Shown here in pieces: positions 48,618 through 57,110 of a DNA stretch of 64,000 bases (position 1 is the stretch's first letter; every line of letters starts with the position of its first letter). This stretch comes from JBGSTR01 sp963707135 (GTDB lineage: Bacteria; Pseudomonadota; Gammaproteobacteria; Chromatiales; Chromatiaceae). The stretch spans positions 62,001-126,000 of the forward strand of contig CAVPOY010000031.1 of assembly GCA_963707135.1 (NCBI GenBank), written 5' to 3'. The notes beneath the pieces were generated by a model, which saw only the letters and a list, made by a program, of their open reading frames with translations, made no database searches and had not been told where the DNA came from. Position numbers and translations under genes: made by a program.

Positions 48618-49061
48618 TCAGCCCCCGAGCCGCTGCTTGACCAGGGCGCTGACGGCGCCCATGTCCGCCCGGCCCTGGACCTTTGGTCTCAGATGGCCCA
48701 TGACCTTGCCCATGTCGCTCATGGCGGTCGCCCCGCTTGCGCTGACGGCTTCATCGACCAACCCGGCAATCTCCGCGTCGCTCAGGGCCGCCGGGAGGTA
48801 ACCCTGGATTACCGAAATTTCGAAGCGCTCCACGTCGGCCAGGTCTTCCCTGCCTGCAGCGCTGTACTGGTCGATCGAATCCCGACGCTGCTTGACCATC
48901 TTGTCGAGCACCGCGAGCACCTGGGCGTCGTCGAGCTCGATGCGCTCGTCCACCTCGCGCTGCTTCACGGCGGCCAGGATCAGGCGAATGACCCCGAGCC
49001 GGGTCTTGTCGCCGGCCTTCATCGCGGTCTTCATGTCGGCCTGGATCTGCGCTTTGAGCAT
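48618..49061 (-). CDS. yqeY: YqeY/GatB-domain protein
   Basis: 147 aa with two helical lobes: MLKAQIQADMKTAMKAGDKT, RLGVIRLILAAVKQREVDER, and the C-terminal DMGKVMGHLRPKVQGRADMG. The C-terminal domain is shared with GatB of the tRNA amidotransferase, pointing to a tRNA-related role; the precise function is unknown. It commonly sits between rpsU and dnaG, as here. Confidence 0.94.
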   Translation of the reverse strand: MLKAQIQADMKTAMKAGDKTRLGVIRLILAAVKQREVDERIELDDAQVLAVLDKMVKQRRDSIDQYSAAGREDLADVERFEISVIQGYLPAALSDAEIAGLVDEAVSASGATAMSDMGKVMGHLRPKVQGRADMGAVSALVKQRLGG

Positions 49062-49273
49062 TGGGATTCGGGCACCGCGGAGCGTGAATGCCGACGACAG
49101 GCGCCGGCGGGAATGCGAGGTAGGGAAGCGCTAACTTATGGCGCTTGCCGTGCGGGACACGGATGCCCCGCCATTTTCAGAAGCGTGAGTGCCTGTAGAC
49201 CGAGCGACTCGAAAACCGCATCTCTGAGTCGCGAGCCGACCGAATGCCAGGAGGGAATTCGATCGGCGTCTCC

Positions 49274-49489
49274 CTAGAACGGGCGCTCCCAGCGACGGGA
49301 CTCGCGCTGCAGCTTCTTGTGGTGACGCTTCACGGCCGCCGCCTTCTTGCGCTTGCGTTCGGAGGTAGGTTTCTCGTAGAACTCGCGGCGGCGGACCTCG
49401 GCGAGCACCCCCGCCTTTTCGCAGGAACGCTTGAATCGCCGCATGGCGACCTCGAAGGGCTCGTTTTCTTTTACGCGAACGCTCGGCAT
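49274..49489 (-). CDS. rpsU: 30S ribosomal protein S21
   Basis: 71 aa, start MPSVRVKENEPFEVAMRRFK. The rest (SCEKAGVLAEVRRREFYEKP, then a basic KRHHKKLQRES tail) is standard S21, same length as in E. coli. The frame is open upstream to 49729 but only the part from ATG 49489 is S21. First gene of the macromolecular synthesis operon. Confidence 0.97.
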   Translation of the reverse strand: MPSVRVKENEPFEVAMRRFKRSCEKAGVLAEVRRREFYEKPTSERKRKKAAAVKRHHKKLQRESRRWERPF

Positions 49490-49542
49490 GTAAAGTCCCT
49501 TGTGTCTCCGGAAGTGGTGGGCTGTCGGAACAAAGATCGCGA

Positions 49543-49572
49543 AGTCTAGCGGAAGCCGTCCGTTGATTGCAA
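49543..49572 (-). promoter_or_regulatory. Predicted sigma-70 promoter of rpsU
   Basis: On the minus strand TTGCAA (-35, 49572-49567) and TAGACT (-10, 49548-49543) are 18 nt apart, with transcription expected near 49535, 46 nt before the rpsU ATG. It lies in the divergent rpsU/tsaD gap. Confidence 0.55.
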
Positions 49573-49712
49573 AAGAAATATGATTGCAAAGGAAATCCGG
49601 CGCAGGGACTCGCCGCGATCGGGGGGACTTGACCCACGGGCGCGCTGGTCTGCCGGGCCGGGCGCCCCTAACATTGGGCTGATCTGGATCGACGACTGAC
49701 GCCACAAGAGTT

Positions 49713-50756
49713 ATGCGCGTACTGGGCATCGAGACCTCCTGCGACGAGACCGGAATCGCCGTTTACGACGGCGAAGCCGGTCTTCTCGGCCACGCGGTCT
49801 ATAGCCAGACCGAGATACATGCCGAGTACGGCGGCGTCGTCCCGGAGCTCGCGTCCCGCGACCATGTCCGCAAGACCCTGCCGCTGATCCGTCAGGTCCT
49901 CGCCGAGTCCGGCCTCACCGCAGAGTCCATAGACGGCGTGGGCTACACGGCCGGACCGGGGCTGATCGGGGCCCTGCTGGTCGGCGCCGCGCTCGGCCGC
50001 GGCCTGGCCTGGGCCTGGGGCGTTCCAGCCATCGGCGTCCATCATATGGAGGGCCACCTTCTGGCGCCGCTGCTGGAGGACCCGCCGCCTGCCTTCCCGT
50101 TCGTCGCACTGTTGGTCTCAGGGGGGCATACCCAGCTAGTGGATGTCGGCGGCGTCGGCCGCTACCGCATCATCGGCGAGTCACTCGACGACGCGGCCGG
50201 AGAGGCCTTCGACAAGACCGCCAAGATCCTGGACCTGCCCTACCCCGGCGGACCCGAGCTGGCCCGGCTGGCCGAGCATGGCGACCCGGGCCGATTCCGC
50301 TTCCCCAGACCCATGACCGACCGGCCGGGGCTCGATTTCAGCTTCAGCGGCCTCAAGACCTTCGCCCTGAACTGCCTGCGCGACGAGCTTCCAAAGGCCG
50401 CCGATGCCGCGCAGACGCGCGCCGACATCGCCCGGGCCTTCGAGGAGGCCGTGGTCGACACCCTGGTCATCAAATGCCGGCGCGCCCTGCGCGAGACCGG
50501 CAACCGCCGGCTGATCCTCGCCGGCGGCGTCAGCGCCAACCGACGGCTGCGTGAGCGGATGGACGCGGCGATCGCCGCCGATGGAGGAGAGACCTACTAT
50601 CCGCGCCCGGCGCTCTGCACCGACAACGGGGCGATGATCGCGTACGCGGCGTGGCAACGACTGCGGGCCGGGCAGACCGAGCCCCTGGCAATCGAGCCCC
50701 GGGCGCGCTGGCCGATGGAAGGGCTGAGCCCGGTCGGCGCTCCCCGAGGGAATTAG
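49713..50756 (+). CDS. tsaD: tRNA N6-threonylcarbamoyladenosine transferase TsaD
   Basis: Transfers threonylcarbamoyl to A37 of ANN-reading tRNAs. The 347-aa protein starts MRVLGIETSCDETGIAVYDG, has the metal-binding HHMEGH motif, VALLVSGGHTQLV, DDAAGEAFDKTAKILDLPYPGG, and the final metal Asp in PALCTDNGAMIAY. Complete for the family. Divergent from rpsU, the usual gammaproteobacterial arrangement. Confidence 0.97.
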   Translation: MRVLGIETSCDETGIAVYDGEAGLLGHAVYSQTEIHAEYGGVVPELASRDHVRKTLPLIRQVLAESGLTAESIDGVGYTAGPGLIGALLVGAALGRGLAWAWGVPAIGVHHMEGHLLAPLLEDPPPAFPFVALLVSGGHTQLVDVGGVGRYRIIGESLDDAAGEAFDKTAKILDLPYPGGPELARLAEHGDPGRFRFPRPMTDRPGLDFSFSGLKTFALNCLRDELPKAADAAQTRADIARAFEEAVVDTLVIKCRRALRETGNRRLILAGGVSANRRLRERMDAAIAADGGETYYPRPALCTDNGAMIAYAAWQRLRAGQTEPLAIEPRARWPMEGLSPVGAPRGN

Positions 50757-50828
50757 TGATCAAATGCCATCCCGGCACTTGACCAGCTCGCAACAAATCA
50801 GCGGTCCCCTGGCCGACAGGCGGCGGGC

Positions 50829-51434
50829 CTAGGACACGTCCTCGGGCTTGTCCGTCAGACGGTCCTCCGAACCCTCGATGAGGTTGCGAATATTGCTGCG
50901 GTGCCGCCAGAACAGAAGCCCGGTGATGACCAGCTGCATGCCGATCAGCACCCGTTCCGGCCAGAAAAACCAGACGATCGCCGGGGCCAGCGCCATCGAT
51001 ATCAGCGCCGACAGGGACGAGATGCGCAGCACCTTGGCGACGAACAACCATATCGCCGCGACGCACAGCCCGATCGGCCAGTAGAGCCCAAGCTGCACCC
51101 CGAGTGCCGTGGCAACCCCCTTACCGCCGCGGAACTGGAAGAACACCGGGAACAGGTGTCCGAGGAAGGCCGCGAGGCCGGCGGCGGCCAACACCGCTGG
51201 ACTGACCCCGAGCCCGTGCCCGGCGAGCATGGGGATCAGGCCCTTCAGGCTGTCTCCGAACAGCGTGATAGCGGCCGCCTTCTTGCCGCCGATACGCAGC
51301 ACGTTGGTCGCGCCCGGGTTGTTCGAGCCCAGGGTGCGCGGGTCCGGCAGGCCCATCAGGCGGCAGACGATGATGGCGCTGGAGATGGACCCCAGCAGGT
51401 AGGCGGCGACGGTCAGGAGCACGGCGGTCAACAT
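50829..51434 (-). CDS. plsY: Glycerol-3-phosphate acyltransferase PlsY
   Basis: Inner-membrane enzyme acylating glycerol-3-phosphate from acyl-phosphate, the first phospholipid step. The 201-aa protein (ATG 51434) shows the three PlsY motifs: GSISSAIIVCRLMGLPDPRT with GSNNPGATNVLRIGGKKAA, then FQFRGGKGVATALG, and a later helix with WRHRSNIRNL. Five or so hydrophobic segments. An ATG five codons upstream (51449) is also possible. Convergent with tsaD and divergent from folB. Confidence 0.95.
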   Translation of the reverse strand: MLTAVLLTVAAYLLGSISSAIIVCRLMGLPDPRTLGSNNPGATNVLRIGGKKAAAITLFGDSLKGLIPMLAGHGLGVSPAVLAAAGLAAFLGHLFPVFFQFRGGKGVATALGVQLGLYWPIGLCVAAIWLFVAKVLRISSLSALISMALAPAIVWFFWPERVLIGMQLVITGLLFWRHRSNIRNLIEGSEDRLTDKPEDVS

Positions 51435-51558
51435 GGGCGGCCATTGCACAGGGGTTGTGGTTTCAGGTCAAGACGCGAGGACCAGCCAACGCCCACGCGC
51501 CCGTTATCGGGATAGAATTCGGCCAAGCACCCATCGCTACCAAGGAGCCGAGCCCCCG

Positions 51559-51921
51559 ATGGACATCGTATTCATTCGCGGCCTGCAGATCGAAACCCGA
51601 ATCGGAGTCCATGACTGGGAGAAAGATCGGGATCGCCCCGTGATCCTGGACCTGGAGCTGGCGAGCGACGTGGCCCGCGGGGCCGCGAGCGATCGTCTCG
51701 AGGATGCCCTGGACTATGATGCCATCACCCGGCGCCTGATCGGCTTCGTCTCCGAAAGCCGTTTCGACCTCGTCGAGACCCTGGCGGAACGCTGCGCCGC
51801 GATCCTTCGCGACGAGTTCGGTGTGCCCTGGCTGCGGCTGTCCCTGAACAAGCCCGATGCCGTCGGCGACGGAATCGACGTCGGTGTGGTCATCGAGCGC
51901 GGAGCCCGACCGGGCGCGTGA
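51559..51921 (+). CDS. folB: Dihydroneopterin aldolase
   Basis: Folate pathway enzyme, 120 aa: MDIVFIRGLQIETRIGVHDW with the substrate Glu region, ALDYDAITRRLIGFVSESRF, LVETLAERCAAILRDEF, and catalytic Lys in LSLNKPDAV. AAGGAG lies 11 nt before the ATG. The divergent plsY-folB pair next to tsaD is typical of gammaproteobacteria. Confidence 0.95.
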   Translation: MDIVFIRGLQIETRIGVHDWEKDRDRPVILDLELASDVARGAASDRLEDALDYDAITRRLIGFVSESRFDLVETLAERCAAILRDEFGVPWLRLSLNKPDAVGDGIDVGVVIERGARPGA

Positions 51922-51991
51922 CCGCGGTTCCCGCCACGGGCTGCGGCGGCGCCTGCAGCCACCGTCAGCGGCCACGGCGATCCCCTTGCGG

Positions 51992-52450
51992 CTACAGCCC
52001 GTCGGCGCCAAGCGGCTCCCGCGCCCGATCCGCCTCGCTCACAGAGGTCCAGGAGTAATCGGTTTCCAGCCTGTAGGAGCCCAGGAGCTCATGGGGTGCG
52101 GACCCGCCCCAATCCCGGGGCGAAAGCATCGAGAAGTAAGGCCGGCCATCGTTTCCGAGATAGAGGTGGTAGGTCCTGCCGGGGATGCGCTTGAAGGCAC
52201 AACGGGCCTGGTTCAGCGACTGCTCCTCGCGCGCCTCATCGAGCACCCGTCGGGCCTGTCGCTGCAGGGCCGCGATCTGATCGGCGATGACCTGGAGCTT
52301 CGCGCCGGTGCGGGCGCTCAACATGGACTCGGCGCGCTCGACCTCGGCCGCCAGATCGTCTGTTCGGAAGGCCGGCGCCAAGCGGCTGACCGGGTAGGGG
52401 GAGCTGCGGCCGACGGCAATCCCCCGGCTTGGTTTCTGATGTTCGCTCAT
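51992..52450 (-). CDS. DUF2452-family protein
   Basis: 152 aa from ATG 52450 (MSEHQKPSRGIAVGRSSPYP). The SPYPVSRLAPAF motif near the N-terminus, a coiled coil (VERAESMLSARTGAKLQVIA; IAALQRQARRVLDEA) and the C-terminal GRTYHLYLGNDGRPYFSMLS with WGGSAPHELLGSYRLETD are characteristic of the DUF2452 family. Function unknown. The frame is open upstream to 52594, overlapping the start of the divergent methyltransferase gene, and is unlikely there. Confidence 0.8.
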   Translation of the reverse strand: MSEHQKPSRGIAVGRSSPYPVSRLAPAFRTDDLAAEVERAESMLSARTGAKLQVIADQIAALQRQARRVLDEAREEQSLNQARCAFKRIPGRTYHLYLGNDGRPYFSMLSPRDWGGSAPHELLGSYRLETDYSWTSVSEADRAREPLGADGL

Positions 52451-52587
52451 GGCCTTGATTCGAGGAATCCGTCCTGCCCACCCCAAGACCAAGCGTTTAC
52501 CGGCCAGTGGACAGGAGTGTCTAATCGCGACCATTCTAGCCGCGAGGCCGCCGCTACCGCCAAGGATGCCCGAATTCGAGACTACCG

Positions 52588-53763
52588 ATGACAACGCAGG
52601 GCTCTGAGAATAGCGGCGTTCCGGATCGGGTCGCCGGCGAGATCAGCCTTCGGCTGACCGAGCGGATTCTCGGGGAGATCACCGCGGCGGGCGGCCGGAT
52701 CGGTTTCGACCGTTTCATGGAGCTCGCACTCTACGCCCCCGGCCTCGGCTACTACGTGGCCGGTGCGCCGAAACTGGGCGCCGGCGGGGACTTCGTCACC
52801 GCCCCCGAGATATCTCCGCTGTTCGGCCGCTGCCTCGCTGCTCAGTGCGCCCAGGTGCTCGATCGCCTCGGCGGCGGCGAGCTGCTGGAGCTCGGCGCCG
52901 GCAGCGGCGTGCTCGCCGCCCAGCTCCTCGAGGAGCTGGACCGTCTCGGGGTCCTGCCCGAACGCTACCTGATCCTGGAGCCGAGCCCCGACCTGCAGTC
53001 GCGACAGCGCGAGCTGTTGGGCTCACGGGTTCCTCGACTGGCCACGCGCTGCGCATGGATCGGCGACCTTCCGGGGCCGGGATTCCGCGGCGTCGTGATC
53101 GCGAATGAGGTATTGGACGCGATGCCGGTTCACCGCTTCTGTGTCCGCCCCGACGGGGGGATCGACGAGCTATTCGTCGGCGAACGCGACGGGCGGTTCG
53201 CCGAGCTGCGCGGACCTGTCCGCTCGCCAGGGCTCGCCGAGGCCGTCGCCACGATTCAGAGGCTCGGATATGCAAGATCGGCCGGTTACACCTCGGAGAT
53301 CAACCTGCGGCTCGGTCCCTGGCTCAGCGCGCTCGGCGAGCGGGTGCGGTCGGGCCTGGTTCTGCTGATCGACTACGGCTATCCGCGCGGCGGTTACTAC
53401 CAGGCCGACCGCGCAATGGGAACCCTGATGTGCCACCTTCGCCACCAGGCCCACGGCGATCCCTACCGGCACGTCGGACTGCAGGACATCACCGCCCACG
53501 TGGACTTCACGGCCGTCGCCGACGCCGCAAGCGCGGCTGGCTTTCGGGTCGCGGGCTTCTCGACCCAGGCCCATTTTCTGATCGGCTGCGGGATCGACCG
53601 GCTGCTCGCCGAGGCGGCCCCGGACATCGACCTCGTCTTGGGGGCGAAGCAGCTGCTGCTGCCCTCGGCAATGGGCGAGCAATTCAAGGCGCTGGCGCTC
53701 ACCAAGGAAACGGAACGTCCTCTTCTCGGGTTCGCCATCAGGGACCTGCGGGATCGGCTCTAG
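52588..53763 (+). CDS. SAM-dependent methyltransferase, MidA/NDUFAF7 family
   Basis: 391 aa. GRIGFDRFMELALYAPGLGY, APKLGAGGDFVTAPEISPLF, the SAM-binding GGGELLELGAGSGVLAAQLL and VVIANEVLDAMPVHRF, and GLVLLIDYGYPRGGYYQADR mark the DUF185/MidA family. The eukaryotic member NDUFAF7 methylates an arginine of complex I during assembly; bacterial substrate unknown. Length normal. Divergent from the DUF2452 gene. Confidence 0.93.
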   Translation: MTTQGSENSGVPDRVAGEISLRLTERILGEITAAGGRIGFDRFMELALYAPGLGYYVAGAPKLGAGGDFVTAPEISPLFGRCLAAQCAQVLDRLGGGELLELGAGSGVLAAQLLEELDRLGVLPERYLILEPSPDLQSRQRELLGSRVPRLATRCAWIGDLPGPGFRGVVIANEVLDAMPVHRFCVRPDGGIDELFVGERDGRFAELRGPVRSPGLAEAVATIQRLGYARSAGYTSEINLRLGPWLSALGERVRSGLVLLIDYGYPRGGYYQADRAMGTLMCHLRHQAHGDPYRHVGLQDITAHVDFTAVADAASAAGFRVAGFSTQAHFLIGCGIDRLLAEAAPDIDLVLGAKQLLLPSAMGEQFKALALTKETERPLLGFAIRDLRDRL

Positions 53764-53959
53764 CCCCGACACGGCCCTAGGAAATGCTAACCCAGTGCGA
53801 TCCTCGCACGTGATCAGCTCTAGTTCCCAGATACGCGACTCTCGGAACGCTTATTTCTCAACGGCGTACGCCAATTGAGAATGCCGGTCCGTCTTTGGCC
53901 CGGGCAGGAAGCCCAGTAGATCAGCGTTTTCCCGAACAGCGTCGTCAGACCGACGCGGG

Positions 53960-55135
53960 TTATCGGCCGGGGCGCGCCGACGGGACGATCCGGAGCAGCG
54001 CCCCGTCGTCCTCGTCCGTCAGCAGATACAGGTGGCCATCGGGTCCTTGACGGACGTCGCGCACCCGCCGTCCGATGGAAAGCTTCTCCTCGCCGGCGAC
54101 CCGCGTGCCGTCAAGCGTGATCCTTCGCACCTGTTGGAACTTGAGCGATCCGCTGAAGAGGCTGCCCTTCCAGGCCGGATAGACATCGCCGGTGTAGAAG
54201 ACGAGCCCGCTCGGCGCCTTCGACGGCGTCCATACCAACGTCGGCTCCTCGATGCCGGGGCGGCTGGTCTCCTCGGAGATCCGCGGGCCCCAATACTCGT
54301 TGCTGTAGGTTACGACGGGCCAGCCATAGTTGGCGCCGTCCTCGATCAGGTTCAGCTCGTCGCCGCCGCGCGAACCGTGCTCGTTGGCCCAGACGCGACC
54401 GCTGACCGGGTCCCGCGCCATGCCCTGAATGTTGCGGTGACCGATGGTGAAGACCTCGGGCCGGGCGCCCGGGCGGTTCGCGAACGGGTTGTTCGGGTGC
54501 GGTGTGCCGTCGTCCCTGAGCCTGAGGATGGACCCGAAAAGGGTTCCCGGGTTTTGCGCCTGATCGCGGATATTCGCCCCTTCGAAGCTCGCCGGCGGAT
54601 TGCCGCCGTCGCCGATGCTGAGCAGCAGGCTCTTGTCCGGAAGCCAGAGGATCCGTGACCCGAAGTGCTGGCCGCCGGACTTGGGGTCGGCGTTTCGAAA
54701 GATGATCGCGGTATCCCGCAGGCCATGTCCCTCGAGCCGGCCGCGGGCAAGGGCAGTGCGATTGGCGTCCGGCGTGCCCGTGGCGAGGGTCAGATAGACC
54801 AGGCGGTTTTCGTCGAAATTCGGGTGCAGCGAGACATCGAGCAACCCGCCCTGGCCGTAGGCGAGCACCGGTGGCACGCCGGCGATCGGCTCCGGGTCGA
54901 GCCGCCCGCCGCGGATCAGCCGCAGGCGACCCTCGCGCTCGGTCACCAGGGCCGAGCCGTCCGGCAACCAGGCGATCGACCAAGGGTGACTCAGCCCGCC
55001 GGTGACGACCTCGATACGCCAGCCTTCAGCCTCCGGGACGTCGCCGCTGATCGGAGCGGGACCGGATCGAGCTTCGCAACCGATCGTCAGGGTGCTTAGC
55101 AGGCCGAGGGCCAGCAGTTGTCGCGGCTGAGTCAT
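53960..55135 (-). CDS. PQQ-dependent aldose sugar dehydrogenase-like lipoprotein/periplasmic protein
   Basis: 391 aa. Signal peptide ending in STLTIGC (possible lipobox). Six-bladed soluble-GDH-type propeller: LSHPWSIAWLPDGSALVTER, GQGGLLDVSLHPNFDENRLV, GQHFGSRILWLPDKSLLLSI (substrate His), FTIGHRNIQGMARDPVSGRV, NEHGSRGGDELNLIEDGANY, SKAPSGLVFYTGDVYPAWKG. Members oxidise aldoses at C1 with PQQ and Ca2+. No PQQ genes are in the window. Stands alone. Confidence 0.9.
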   Translation of the reverse strand: MTQPRQLLALGLLSTLTIGCEARSGPAPISGDVPEAEGWRIEVVTGGLSHPWSIAWLPDGSALVTEREGRLRLIRGGRLDPEPIAGVPPVLAYGQGGLLDVSLHPNFDENRLVYLTLATGTPDANRTALARGRLEGHGLRDTAIIFRNADPKSGGQHFGSRILWLPDKSLLLSIGDGGNPPASFEGANIRDQAQNPGTLFGSILRLRDDGTPHPNNPFANRPGARPEVFTIGHRNIQGMARDPVSGRVWANEHGSRGGDELNLIEDGANYGWPVVTYSNEYWGPRISEETSRPGIEEPTLVWTPSKAPSGLVFYTGDVYPAWKGSLFSGSLKFQQVRRITLDGTRVAGEEKLSIGRRVRDVRQGPDGHLYLLTDEDDGALLRIVPSARPGR

Positions 55136-55388
55136 CAGATTCTTCCAGTTGGATCTAGGCCGCAGCAGGCGCGTACAGCGACCTTTCGACCTCTCGTTTG
55201 CGGGGACGCGCCGTAAGGCGAGCGCGCTCTTGACAACCGCCGCAGGCCTGTCCGTCCCGCTTCTTCCAGACAGGCGAATGCGGGCAGAATCCTCGACTTC
55301 AACAAGAGTCGTCGAAAACGCGGTACCGGAGCGGACCCAGAAGCGGGCAAGCCCAGAGCGGCGGTCGTTGGGGTGTCCGGTCTGCGCG
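55136..55388. other. Intergenic region left of the CoA-transferase remnant
   Basis: About 250 bp without recognised genes, repeats or CRISPR-like units. Confidence 0.4.
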
Positions 55389-56180
55389 CTAGCGCTTCGC
55401 CAAATTCCAACGCGCCTCTTCGGCCGTCTCGTACATATGCGGCGAGACCTGGCGGGAGGCGAGCGCGTCGCCCAGCTTCATTCGGAGGAAAGCGCTCGTG
55501 GTGTAGCGCGTGACGTTCTCGTAGAAGGCCTCGACGACCTCCTTGACCATCCCCGTATAGTCGTCCAGCACCTTCGGCGCTATACGGAAGTTGTCGTAGT
55601 TGACGACCGCGTAGACCTTGTGGCCGAGCCCCGCGAGCTTGGACTCGACGGCCGCGCGGATCGCCGCGTCGTCCTCGACGGTGTCCACCGCGAGTCCCTC
55701 GAAGTTCAGGAAGAACAGGTTGTTGTCCGGGTCGTAGCTCAGGCGCTGCTCGAGCGGCAACGCGAGCAGGTCGTCGGCGAGACCCATCGGACCCGGCTCG
55801 AAGATGCGCGGGTCCATCAGGGCGGGCTCTCCCCGGATGACCGGCCGGAATTCCATCAGCGCGAGGATTTCGCGCTCCAGATTGACACCAGGCGCGATCT
55901 CGATCAGCTCCATGCCTTCCTTCGTCAGCTGGAATACGCAGCGTTCGGTGACGTGCGGCACCGGCTGCCCCCTGGCCGCGGCGAGCTCGCCGCTGAAGGT
56001 GCGGTGCTCTACCAGATCGACAAACTTGCGGGTGCCGCCGGTGGGCACGGTCAGTCGGCCGTCCTGGATCCGGTAAGCGCCTTTCACCGCCGCAAAGGTA
56101 CCGAGGTACACAGCTTGCGGGCATTCTGGCTGATATTGATGAAGCCGCCGGCGTCCGCCAGGCGTGGGCCGAATTTGCTG
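55389..56180 (-). pseudogene. Acyl-CoA:acetate/3-ketoacid CoA-transferase, C-terminal remnant
   Basis: The main frame (ATG 56111, 240 aa) matches the C-terminal part of propionate/acetate CoA-transferases: GQPVPHVTERCVFQLTKEGM, ELIEIAPGVNLEREILALME, LSYDPDNNLFFLNFEGLAVD, HKVYAVVNYDNFRIAP, RYTTSAFLRMKLGDALASRQ. Just upstream the homologous part continues in another frame (SKFGPRLADAGGFINISQNA before RK), joined by a 1-nt deletion near 56108. The N-terminal half (of about 520 aa) with the first catalytic domain is absent. Dead by truncation and frameshift. Confidence 0.8.
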
Positions 56181-56456
56181 ACATGGTGTGCAGTCTGCCG
56201 CCGGGTGGGTAGAGAGTCCCGGCTATCCGTTCGGACGCGGGTCCTCGGACTCTTGGCAGGCGGAGCGCGCGGGCGTCAGGGATCGTTACCCGCATGGGCG
56301 GAGACGCGGCGCCGGTCGGGAACAGGCGACGTGGCTCCGGACGACCCGGTCAGTAGACCGGGGCGGCTAGCCCGTCTTCGACTATTCGCGCCCATTTTTC
56401 ACGTAACCCCTTGTTTGGCTGTTGCCTCAGGGGCCAAGGTCGGCACTACAAGCCGC
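56181..56456. other. Unassigned DNA between two gene remnants
   Basis: About 275 bp between the CoA-transferase remnant and the transposase-like remnant. No gene or repeat recognised; probably rearrangement debris. Confidence 0.4.
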
Positions 56457-56700
56457 TTAGTGGATGCGGGCTTGGAGAGCGGCGGTGATCCTCGGTGGCG
56501 GTTGCGCGGGGAGTTGCAGATGCAGCCGCTCGAGCAGCAATTGCTGCTCGGGTTCCGGCTCGGTGTAACGGCTCAAGATCAGGGTGCGCCCGTCGGTGGT
56601 CGGCAGGTGGACATCGACCATCCGGCGCAGGGTTCTCTCATCGTAGCAATCCCTGCCAACTTCTGGGATGCAACAGCACGAGAACCCCGTCGTCCGCACT
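56457..56700 (-). mobile_element. Possible transposase C-terminal remnant
   Basis: A minus-strand frame ends with TLRRMVDVHLPTTDGRTLIL, SRYTEPEPEQQLLLERLHLQ, LPAQPPPRITAALQARIH. Such Thr-Asp-Gly-Arg ... Pro-Glu-Pro-Glu ... Pro-Pro-Pro-Arg-Ile endings recall C-termini of some DDE transposases, but the exact IS family could not be named. The frame extends upstream into the end of cas2-like only by chance. No start codon of its own. Low certainty. Confidence 0.3.
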
Positions 56701-56748
56701 CCTACACCAGAGCGCGGGAGCCAGCGCCGGAGCAGCCCCCGCAGGACA

Positions 56749-57087
56749 TCACGGCCCGCGGGTCCGGGCCCCCAGCGCCGCGATCTTCTCCCCGCCGAGC
56801 TGACCGCCGACGAGCTCGATGCCATCCGGCAGTCCCTGTCGGCCGTACTGGGCCACCTCGACCCGCGACGGCAGTGGGTAGACGCGCACGTCGTCCGCGC
56901 GCTCGTCGATGATGTCCCTGAGGTCGGCCACCAGGTCGCCGATGGTCGCAGGCGTCAGCGGCACCAGGAACACCGAGTACTGGAGCGGGACCCCCCACTT
57001 CCTGCAGGCACGGTGCACCCGGATCAGCCGCCTCGGGTCCGAGATGTCATAGGCGAGCAAGAACAGCTGCGGCTTGTGAATGGCCAT
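56749..57087 (-). CDS. cas2: Cas2-like protein, second copy
   Basis: 112 aa from ATG 57087. LFLLAYDISDPRRLIRVHRA is the Cas2 ferredoxin-fold first strand with the conserved Asp (about 14, and 17), followed by GVPLQYSVFLVPLTPATIGD, DERADDVRVYPLP and a C-terminal beta strand. Slightly longer than usual Cas2 (85-100 aa) because of a Gly-rich tail. Last gene of a four-gene adaptation operon, 23 bp after the Cas1-like gene, and quite different from the other Cas2 at 58943-59227. Confidence 0.85.
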   Translation of the reverse strand: MAIHKPQLFLLAYDISDPRRLIRVHRACRKWGVPLQYSVFLVPLTPATIGDLVADLRDIIDERADDVRVYPLPSRVEVAQYGRQGLPDGIELVGGQLGGEKIAALGARTRGP

Positions 57088-57110
57088 CGAGACGTCCCCT
57101 CGGGCGCCTG

